From Pantoea agglomerans NBRC 102470 (GTDB lineage: Bacteria; Pseudomonadota; Gammaproteobacteria; Enterobacterales; Enterobacteriaceae), in contig NZ_BCZA01000006.1 in assembly GCF_001598475.1 (NCBI RefSeq), forward strand, positions 248,001 through 312,000: a stretch of DNA of 64,000 bases. Reading direction: 5' to 3'. Made by a program: the position numbers and the translations under genes. This document shows, piece by piece, positions 44,718 to 52,566 of this stretch; position 1 is the first letter of the stretch; each line of letters starts with the position of its first letter. The notes under the pieces are model-generated. The model had not been told where the DNA came from and ran no database searches. It worked only from the letters and a program-made list of their open reading frames with translations.

Positions 44718-45176
44718 TTAATGAGAGCATATATAGGTTACAGAACCTCTATCTTTAACAATAACATCACCATCTGGCGATGCATAAAAAGAGAGGTAGT
44801 AAGTTGAGTCTTTACTGAGCATTTTTTTAAACGTAATATCTTCTGGCACCGTATCGTTATTTTTCTTAACGGTCTGATCGTAGGTGATAGATTTCACTTT
44901 AGCTCCCTGAATTCTATAAGGCATGTCGGAATTAAGGATATATTCTTTATCGCCGTTTATAACGGTTCCACGATATGTTGATAATCCACTTCCATCGCTA
45001 TAGTTGAAGCCAATGAAGGAGGCGTAAATTCTATATCCATCCGGATATGCCAGGGTTAGCTCAGACGAGCACGTATAAATGAGCCTGGTGCTTTTAAAAT
45101 ATGCATAATTAATGCTCGCCGAGAAAATAACCGATGCACAAACTGACCAAACGAAAACTTTATTTGATTTCAACAT
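44718..45176 (-). CDS. FidL-like membrane protein
   Basis: A 152-aa protein with one N-terminal membrane anchor (about 7-26) and a periplasmic domain. It resembles FidL, encoded beside the CadC-like regulator MarT in Salmonella pathogenicity island 3. Such ToxS-like partners help membrane-bound activators. It starts 3 bp after the regulator's stop, so the two are coupled. Confidence 0.75.
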   Translation of the reverse strand: MLKSNKVFVWSVCASVIFSASINYAYFKSTRLIYTCSSELTLAYPDGYRIYASFIGFNYSDGSGLSTYRGTVINGDKEYILNSDMPYRIQGAKVKSITYDQTVKKNNDTVPEDITFKKMLSKDSTYYLSFYASPDGDVIVKDRGSVTYICSH

Positions 45177-45179
45177 TTC

Positions 45180-46034
45180 TTAGCCCGCCAGATGTTTAAT
45201 AGTCTCACAGGAGTTTTTTTTCTCATTACGAGAGCAGATGCCAAGTGTATATTCTGCGAGTAGCCCAGAGCGAAGAAAGTTACCCTGAAAATAAATGCTT
45301 TTATTGCCGTTTTTGCAATTAATTTTATTTACATCAATAACATGCAAGGCATTATCTCTGAGTTGTGCGATGTCATATCCAGCACTCCTGTTAATAATGT
45401 AAATCCGGCAGGCTTGAAAATCGAAAGAATCATAAAGGCTTAGTTTTTGTATGCTGAATTCCTGTACATGCTGAAGGTAAAGGCTCCCCATTCCTATAAG
45501 GAGTATGAAAGGCAGGATTAACCAGCGATAATTATGAAAAGTTCTATCAGCTCTGTTTTCCTCCACAAGAACATGCATACCCGGACTTCCATCTGAAATT
45601 TTCTCACTCTGTAAATCAGACATAGTGTCTTCAGAGGAATTTAAAGTTGACTCGGAGCCTGAAAGTATCGGGCCAGGCGATCTATTATTTTGGCCGCGAT
45701 TTAACTCAAATATATCAACATCTGCGACAAGTTTAATGCCTATTTTTGGCACGGTAATAATTATATTCTTGCTGTGGCCAAGAGTGGTAATTGCTTTCCT
45801 CAGTTCGCTGACTGCCATGTAAACATTGTTATAAGAAGAGGTATAGCCATAATCCTCCCATACTTTTTGAAGAAGCTCATCACGCGTGGAAATTTCGTTA
45901 ACATTACGTATCAGCTCATCAAGTAATCGGGAAGCTGCATTCGATATAAGTATGCTATTCCCATCATGTAAAACCAGGCATAACTCATTGGTTGCGGGTA
46001 TAAACTTTATACTTTTATTCAAAATAAAATACAT
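45180..46034 (-). CDS. MarT/CadC-like membrane-bound transcriptional activator
   Basis: A 284-aa one-component regulator of the ToxR type. The ATG at 46034 has AAGGAG before it. The N-terminal winged-helix DNA-binding domain (about 1-105; NNVYMAVSELRKAITTLG) is joined by a Ser-rich linker to one membrane helix (about 168-188, WLILPFILLIGMGSLYL) and a periplasmic sensor with two or more cysteines. With the FidL-like partner and the autotransporter opposite, it mirrors marT-fidL-misL, where MarT activates the adhesin. Confidence 0.85.
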   Translation of the reverse strand: MYFILNKSIKFIPATNELCLVLHDGNSILISNAASRLLDELIRNVNEISTRDELLQKVWEDYGYTSSYNNVYMAVSELRKAITTLGHSKNIIITVPKIGIKLVADVDIFELNRGQNNRSPGPILSGSESTLNSSEDTMSDLQSEKISDGSPGMHVLVEENRADRTFHNYRWLILPFILLIGMGSLYLQHVQEFSIQKLSLYDSFDFQACRIYIINRSAGYDIAQLRDNALHVIDVNKINCKNGNKSIYFQGNFLRSGLLAEYTLGICSRNEKKNSCETIKHLAG

Positions 46035-46480
46035 AAATACTCCTTGTGAATTCACTCAACTCGCTGAAATCACTGATACATATCTTCTGGGACAAGTCAG
46101 TCATCCGGGAATGTGCCTCTACAGATGCATTAATACTATCTTTTTCTTATGCTAAAAACACCCCCGGATACTCGAATAATCTTTTAAATATCATTTATGC
46201 AGAATATTTGTCTTTATTATTGCCTTTTGGTGAAATAAATACCCAATCAAGCTTAAAAAAGTGAGAATTATCTCACTCAAAGTGCAGAGAAAATGATGCT
46301 GAAGATTGTAGTGGAGTAGGGTTAACCAGGACCAAATTTTAAACCCATCCTCTATTCGACTGTTTTCACTATCTGAAATGTATAAGCACGACATAGATAT
46401 TTAATAAAGGGGAGGTCTCTTCTTCCAATAGAGATTCGGTACAAATTATTAAGCCTGTTAAAAGATAAGGAGCACTCAAA
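46035..46480. promoter_or_regulatory. Divergent regulatory region
   Basis: 446 bp, A+T-rich, between the MarT-like and LuxR-type genes. It contains a small hairpin GTGAGA-ATTA-TCTCAC (46261-46276) with a T-run on the minus strand. No gene is supported. Confidence 0.45.
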
Positions 46481-47029
46481 ATGGAGTTTATGAATGAATT
46501 GATTTTATGGCCAGACTCAAACTTTTACCTTAAAACAGGTCTTTGTGCCCTTGAATCATTATGTATAAATAAAAGCGTCAGGAAAGAGTACTTGTTTGTT
46601 GATTTTTCATGTCTCAATATCAGGTGCTTTATTAATGATAAATGGATTATCCTGTTAAAGAAAGCTAAAAGAAAAATAATACTCATCTGTGACAGCGTAC
46701 TGGAGCCTTTAGCAGAATACTGGAGAATCCGTGAGAGAAAGATTAGCGCTGTGATTTACAGTGATTTTTCTCTGGAAAAAACAATCGGAGTTTTTAATGC
46801 GGCTCATTATATTTCACATATTCCTTCAGATAAGAAAATTAACAGATTGGATAAAGTTGAAATAAAATATATTAATCTCTCATTGAAGGGATTAGATCCG
46901 ATGTGTATTTCTAAAGCACTGTACTTACCAATTAAAAAGGTTTATCAGCTCAAGCCGATGATAAGCCGAAAGTTGGGTAGAGATATAACGAAAGTATTAT
47001 TCAATCAATGCCCGCCCGTAATTAAGTAG
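46481..47029 (+). CDS. LuxR-type regulator (paralogue 1)
   Basis: A 182-aa protein with AAGGAG before the ATG. The last 60 residues form a LuxR-like helix-turn-helix (KVEIKYINLSLKGLDPMCIS, then KALYLPIKKVYQLKPMISRK). The N-terminal part (VDFSCLNIRCF, KRKIILICD) is a degenerate receiver-like fold without the phospho-Asp pocket. It is a clear paralogue of the protein at 50569-51183. It sits directly before the autotransporter and probably regulates adhesin genes. Confidence 0.75.
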   Translation: MEFMNELILWPDSNFYLKTGLCALESLCINKSVRKEYLFVDFSCLNIRCFINDKWIILLKKAKRKIILICDSVLEPLAEYWRIRERKISAVIYSDFSLEKTIGVFNAAHYISHIPSDKKINRLDKVEIKYINLSLKGLDPMCISKALYLPIKKVYQLKPMISRKLGRDITKVLFNQCPPVIK

Positions 47030-47069
47030 CTCAATAAGTCGCTAATAACTTCATCAGGTGATTACAGCC

Positions 47070-50000
47070 ATGCAAAATTCATTGAAAAGAAAAAAAGCAA
47101 TATTTTTTATTGTCGCCTCTATGTCTCCCCCTGTTGGGGCAGATGTTATATTCGACGGGGATGTTAATCAAAAAGTAGTAGTGAATCATTTTCATCCTAT
47201 GAGGGGGACATAATCGTTGGTGATAAAGATACTTCGGGAGACCACATGTTCCCCTCAGGCACTTTGAAAATCGATAATGCATCCGAGGTTTACGGTAGTC
47301 AGAGCCTTTATATTGGTAAGGGGGAAGCGTCCAGTGGCAGATTTACTATCAAAGAGGCATGGATAAATGTACAGAACAGTTTCAGAGTTGCTAACGGTAA
47401 GGGATCATATGGTGAAATGAACATTCTGGATGGAGCCGGGATTATGGCTTCTGGATCGGGCTCAAGCATTGGCGGCGGGGCTGGCTCTACAGGTATCGTA
47501 CATGTTGCAGGACTTAACTCAGTATGGAGAATACCTTCGGGAACATTAGTTGTAGGCGAGAATGGAACAGGCAGACTTTATATCAGCCCTGGCAGTGAAG
47601 TGACGACACTAACGCTTCGAGTCGCTAATAGAAGTGGTTCTAAAGGCATTATCAATGTCGACGGCGGTGCACTTAAAGTCTGGGGATCTGATTCAATAGG
47701 TTATGCCTATGTCGGAGTTAATGGCATAGCTGAGCTGAATGTATTCAATGGGGGAACAGTAACTAATAAATATACGAAAATTGGAGGGGAAGGGGGTGTC
47801 GGTATTATTAATGTTTCAGATGCCGGTTCTAGTTTCTTAAGCCACAGGTTTATGACAGTTGGTGCCGAAGATAATGGTACCGGCCTGGTTGCTGTTGAGA
47901 ATGGCGGAAAGATATTTATTGCATCATACCCTCCTTCGCCTGAAGGAGGATCTCTTATTATTGGAGGTGCTGCTGGTGCAACAGGAAAAGTACATATCAC
48001 AGGTTTAAATTCGGGGATATATGCTGTAAATGAGAAGACGATTATAGGCAAAGCTGGCAGAGGAAACCTTATCCTTCAAAAGGAAGGAGAATTAGAAAGT
48101 GCTGGTATAGTGATTGCTCAGCAGAGTGGTTCAACGGGCGTGTTTGATATTGGTGCTCCTGCAAGGCTATCTGCTGTTTCTGCGGGCAAGCTAAATCCTG
48201 ATGCTACGATCAGCTTTGGAGAGGGTGAAGGCAGGCTAAATTTTAACCATACTGAAAGTGAATACCTGTTTGCAAATCTCATTCAGGGTAAAGGTACTGT
48301 TGAAAATAATAATGGTACGACTGTACTCACAGCACCAAATACGTGGGAGGGTGCTACTAAAATTTCAGGTGGTATTCTGCAGGCGGGCACAGAAAATACC
48401 TTCAGCCCTAATGCTACTTACGATGTGGGATCCTCTGGCACATTAAATATCAATGGCTATAACCAAACGATTGGCAGCCTGACAAATGCCGGCAAAGTAA
48501 TCGTGTCGGCTAATCAGCCTGGAACAACCTTGAAAGTAAATGGCAATTATATTGGCAATAACGGCTTACTCGTTTTCGCTACAACGCTGGGAGGTGATGA
48601 TTCAATTTCCGATCGGCTCCTTATATCAGGAGATACCACCGGCACTTCCCGCGTTGCTGTAACTAATCTCGGTGGAAACGGAGCGCAAACCCTCAATGGA
48701 ATCGAACTGATCACTGTAGGCGGCAAGTCATCAGGGGAATTTGTCCAGCAAGGCCGAATCGTTGCTGGAGCATTTGAATATCATCTGACCCGAGGGAAGA
48801 ACGACGAAACATCAAACTGGTATTTATCTAACTATAAAGATGATGTCGGTGGTAGCGGGTCTGGTGGAGACAACGAAGGAAACGGTATAGATTCAGGTAG
48901 CAATGAAGCTGGTAGCGGGTCTGGCGGAGGCAACGAAGGAAACGGTATAGATCCAGGTAACAATGAAGATGGCGTCGGTAGTGCAGGCAGCGGCAGTAAC
49001 GAAGGTCAAAATGGCGACTCAGATAGCGGAAGCCACGAAGGGAATATCGACGGCGGAGTCACTGAGAGCGGTGAAGACAATGCAGGGATTGATGCTAATA
49101 AAATCCAGCTTCGTCGCCCGGAGGGGGGCGTTTATTCAGCCAGTTTGATCGCCGCTGACACTATGTTCCGCTCAAACCTGAGCGACAGGCTTGGGGAAAC
49201 GGAATATACAGATAACATTACAGGCGAAGATAAAAGCACCAGTCTATGGATTAAAAACAGGGGTAGTCATTCCCGTTATACCGATAAATCAGGACAGCTG
49301 AAAACCCGATCCAATAGTTACACGCTATTAATGGGGGGGGATATGGCAAGATCTAATTCAGATAATGGCTCCTCGTTACGCATCGGTGCGCTGGCAGGAT
49401 ATGGCTACAGCCATATACGTTCCGGTTCCATATTGTCAGGTTATAGCGCGCGAGGCATCGTTAAGGGTTACACGCTTGGTCTTTACTCTACCTGGTTCGG
49501 TGATGGTTCAAGCGAACATGGTCCTTACCTTGATGCTTTGCTGCAATACAGCTGGTTTAATAACACAATTAATGGTGAAGGACTCAGTGCTGAGAAATAT
49601 GATTCAAAAGGCCTGAACACCACCTTCGAGACGGGTTATGTAATTGCTATGGGTAACTTAGGTCGACATGAAGAATTGAACTGGTACGTTCAGCCGCTGA
49701 TCAGTGCTACATGGTCTGGTATTCGTAGCGATACACACCACGAATATAACGGCACAGAAATACGAAGTGATGGAAATGACAATATCACTACCCGGCTGGC
49801 ATTGAAGTCTTTCCTTAAAGGTCATAGTACTCTGGATGAAGGAAAACAGCGCAATTTTAAGCCATTTGTTGAAACATCATGGATACATAATACAGAATTA
49901 CGTGGCATCACCATGGATGGCGTTACTGTTAGTCAGGCTGGCACCCGAAATATTGGGGAGCTAAAACTTGGCGTTGAGGGACGAATTGCTCCGGAACTTA

Positions 50001-50086
50001 ACCTGACCGGCTATGTATCACAGCAAATGGGAGGTAAGGGGTATTCTGAGTCGCAGGCTATGTTAGGCCTGAAATATAGTTTTTAA
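47070..50086 (+). CDS. Autotransporter adhesin with a one-base frame break after the signal peptide
   Basis: Type Va autotransporter, about 1005 residues if repaired. The start (ATG 47070) encodes a signal peptide (LKRKKAIFFIVASMSPPVGA) and DVIFDGDVNQ, then this frame stops at 47217. The passenger continues in another frame (DIIVGDKDTSG onward, open to 50086). Adding one G to the G5 tract at 47203-47207 restores the frame (MRGDIIVGD). The passenger is a beta-helix with repeats such as SGSKGIINVDGG, then a Gly/Ser/Asn/Glu linker (about 48841-49090) and a 12-strand barrel ending in GLKYSF. It resembles MisL-type adhesins. It may be phase-variable, a pseudogene or a sequencing error. Confidence 0.82.
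48851..48970 (+). repeat. Tandem 60-bp repeat in the autotransporter linker
   Basis: Two adjacent 60-bp units (48851-48910, 48911-48970) differing at few bases, encoding two 20-residue Gly/Ser/Asn/Glu units (GSGSGGDNEGNGID type). Copy number could change the linker length. Confidence 0.85.
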
Positions 50087-50104
50087 ATCAGAAAAGCTCT
50101 ATTA

Positions 50105-50151
50105 CAGTAATCAGATTGTTGATTCATAGGAACTATACAATCTGATTACTG
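50105..50151 (+). terminator. Long hairpin after the autotransporter gene
   Basis: Perfect 15-bp inverted repeat CAGTAATCAGATTGT/ACAATCTGATTACTG with a 17-nt loop, 18 bp after the stop. It is weakly T-rich afterwards. The rest of 50152-50568 holds a smaller CTCAGGG/CCCTGAG hairpin and presumably the next promoter, but no gene. Confidence 0.65.
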
Positions 50152-50568
50152 GTTTCCTGTTCGTATTGGTTATTTTCCTGCACTATCTTTAACACTCCCT
50201 ATGCCGACTAAAATACTTCTGCAATTTATAGCACAATAATATCTCAGGGTTAAATAAACCCCTGAGTGTTAAATCAAGGAGAATCTACAGCAGGCATAAC
50301 AAAACCAACCTTTCCCGGAACCGTTCTAAGGCACTTCCTTATCTTCCCTTTAACTAAATGCAATACAGAGACAATGCGAAAACCTGTGTTACGCCTTCCC
50401 AGCATATAAAGTACTTTTCAGTTCGGAATCAACCTGTAATATCAGAGTAATGTTCTTTATTTATCTTTATTAATAATATAAATCACTAAAATCAGTGATT
50501 TGCGTTAGGATGATTGCACCTTCTGAGAGACATAGATTCATCTGCAAAACCTCTGAATGGAGCAGTTA

Positions 50569-51183
50569 ATGAAACATTTAATAAAACCAAATCTGTGTTG
50601 CATACGCTGTTCGCGCAAATGCCTTATTACACCGTACACAGATGTACTCATAGGTAGATGTGAAATTCAGAAGTTCACTGTATGGCCGGGTAATAATAAT
50701 TATTTAACTGAGGGGTTGAAATCTTCATTCCCACAGAAAAAAGAAAGCACTCTACTGCGAAATATCGTTTTTGTGGATTTCTCTATCTATAACTTGCGAT
50801 ATTTCACTAACAGTTATTGGCTGGAGAACCTGAAGAAAACCGGATTGGTAATCATCCTTGTTTGTGATGATAAAATGATATCACTTGCTAATTTCTGGTC
50901 CGAGAACGATATGTCTGTAAATAAAATGCTTCACCGGGGGAGTAACATCGATAATATCAATGAGGTCATTTGCAGTAATCGTATCCACACGGAGGGAGGT
51001 GAAAATAAAAGAATTATTTCGCTAAATGAAAATGAAATGAAATTTCTCGATCTGACATTTCAAGGTTGTGCACTTTCAGCCATGCCCAAGGTAATGTCCC
51101 TTGGCAAAAAGAAAGTTTACAACATAAAACAATCTATCCACCGCAAAATGGGCGCTGATCTTCATCAGCTCATTTGCATCTAA
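50569..51183 (+). CDS. LuxR-type regulator (paralogue 2)
   Basis: A 204-aa protein from the ATG at 50569, whose GGAG site lies inside the codons of an alternative start at 50557. It has an N-terminal cysteine-rich stretch (NLCCIRCSRKC, about 8-18) absent from paralogue 1, a receiver-like middle (VDFSIYNLRYF, LVIILVCDD) and a C-terminal helix-turn-helix (LNENEMKFLDLTFQGC...KKKVYNIKQSIHRKMG). It lies 24 bp before the pilin gene and is the likely fimbrial operon regulator. Confidence 0.75.
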   Translation: MKHLIKPNLCCIRCSRKCLITPYTDVLIGRCEIQKFTVWPGNNNYLTEGLKSSFPQKKESTLLRNIVFVDFSIYNLRYFTNSYWLENLKKTGLVIILVCDDKMISLANFWSENDMSVNKMLHRGSNIDNINEVICSNRIHTEGGENKRIISLNENEMKFLDLTFQGCALSAMPKVMSLGKKKVYNIKQSIHRKMGADLHQLICI

Positions 51184-51207
51184 TAGACTTTTAAAGGTAA
51201 TAAAGAA

Positions 51208-51753
51208 ATGAAAATTAAATTAAATAAAGCATGCCTTTCCCTGTTTATTTGTGGAGCGCTGTCCGCCGGATCAGCTTATTCTGCTTCAGATAACACAATC
51301 AATTTCCAGGGAGAAGTATCTGATGAAACCTGCTCCGTTACAGTTAACGGCAATGCAGCATCGCCTGTAGTTTTAATGCCGACAGTGAGTAAATCTGATC
51401 TTACAACAAGTGGCGCTACTGCGGGACTGACAGCATTTACGGTAGGACTTAGCGGTTGCACGGGTGATAGCACCGCATCTACCAAAATTTCTACAGTCTT
51501 CATTGGTAATAATGTAAGTTCCTCTGGCAATCTGATTAATAGTGGTACAGCGCAAAATGTTGAAGTTCAGCTGCTGGACACTAAGGATGCCGTCATCGAT
51601 CTTACAAGTGGTTTTAATGGTAGCGGCGATTTGACTCTTGAACCTGGTGCTACTGAAACTTCAGCAGATTATAGTGCACAATATTATTCTACAGGTGGTA
51701 CTACCGCAGGTACTGTTGCGGCTTCGCTTCAATATGCAGTGACTTACCAGTAA
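51208..51753 (+). CDS. Major fimbrial subunit, type 1 family
   Basis: A 181-aa pilin. Signal peptide about 1-26, then the mature NTINFQGEVSDETCSVTVNG with the first disulfide cysteine; the second is in LSGCTGD. The C-terminal ASLQYAVTYQ beta strand is the donor-strand contact for the chaperone. AAAGGTAATAAAG precedes the ATG. First structural gene of the chaperone-usher operon. Confidence 0.92.
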   Translation: MKIKLNKACLSLFICGALSAGSAYSASDNTINFQGEVSDETCSVTVNGNAASPVVLMPTVSKSDLTTSGATAGLTAFTVGLSGCTGDSTASTKISTVFIGNNVSSSGNLINSGTAQNVEVQLLDTKDAVIDLTSGFNGSGDLTLEPGATETSADYSAQYYSTGGTTAGTVAASLQYAVTYQ

Positions 51754-51807
51754 TTAATTATGATGCGCATTATATAATGCGCATCGTTTTTGCACTGAGA
51801 AAAAAGA

Positions 51808-52566
51808 ATGAAAAAACTCAATCCTACTAATTATTGTGCTCGTGCGATATTTTTAATTTTATCGTTATTAACTAGTCATGCATACGGCAGTGTTACTATT
51901 TTAGGAAGTAGGATAATTTATCCAGAAAAATCTGGTTCGGTGGATGTACTGTTAAAAAACAATGACGATATACCTTATGTCATTCAGACCTGGTTTGATG
52001 ATGGAGATACTGATTCTCAACCGCAAAAACAAAATAATGCGATTTTTATTTCATCACCTCCTGTATTTCGTATTCAGCCACGCTCAGGTCAAATCATCAG
52101 AGTGATCTTTTCATCCAGTAGAAAATTAGCAACCGACAGGGAGACGCTTGGGTGGTTCAATATGCTACAGATACCACCTTCAAATCTGAATGATTCGAAA
52201 AATAAAAACGCTATGTTAGTTATAGTTCGAAATCGAATAAAAACATTTTACAGGCCTGCTGCTATCGGTAACCCCGGGAATATTCTCAAAAACCTGAAGT
52301 TAACTTATGTGTACGATTTAAAAAAAGGAGGTGGCGTTGAAATTGAAAATCCACAGCCATGGCATGCATCAATCGTTGATATTAAAGCAAATATTAATAG
52401 TGGAACCTATAAAAGTGATGCTGAGATGATTCCACCGTTTTCAAAAAAAACGTTTTGGTTCAAATCTTCAAAATTGCGTCCTAACGACAGTGGCGAAGTA
52501 ATCGTAGCAGCGATTAATGATCAAGGAGCAAGATTAAGTGAAAGATATAACATTAATCACAAATAA
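51808..52566 (+). CDS. Periplasmic fimbrial chaperone, PapD-like
   Basis: A 252-aa chaperone that folds and delivers pilins to the usher. Signal peptide about 1-27 (cut after AYG), then SVTILGSRIIYPEKSGSVDV, and the conserved RETLGWFNMLQIPPS segment. It overlaps the usher start by 29 bp. A small terminator-like palindrome (GATGCGCATTATATAATGCG, 51762-51781) between pilin and chaperone may lower readthrough so that pilin is made in excess. Confidence 0.92.
   Translation: MKKLNPTNYCARAIFLILSLLTSHAYGSVTILGSRIIYPEKSGSVDVLLKNNDDIPYVIQTWFDDGDTDSQPQKQNNAIFISSPPVFRIQPRSGQIIRVIFSSSRKLATDRETLGWFNMLQIPPSNLNDSKNKNAMLVIVRNRIKTFYRPAAIGNPGNILKNLKLTYVYDLKKGGGVEIENPQPWHASIVDIKANINSGTYKSDAEMIPPFSKKTFWFKSSKLRPNDSGEVIVAAINDQGARLSERYNINHK

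Noticed and set aside
47190-47210. Programmed -1 ribosomal frameshift as an explanation of the autotransporter break
   Set aside because: The tract ATGAGGGGGACA is not a standard X-XXY-YYZ slippery heptamer and no clear downstream pseudoknot was seen; tract-length change is simpler.
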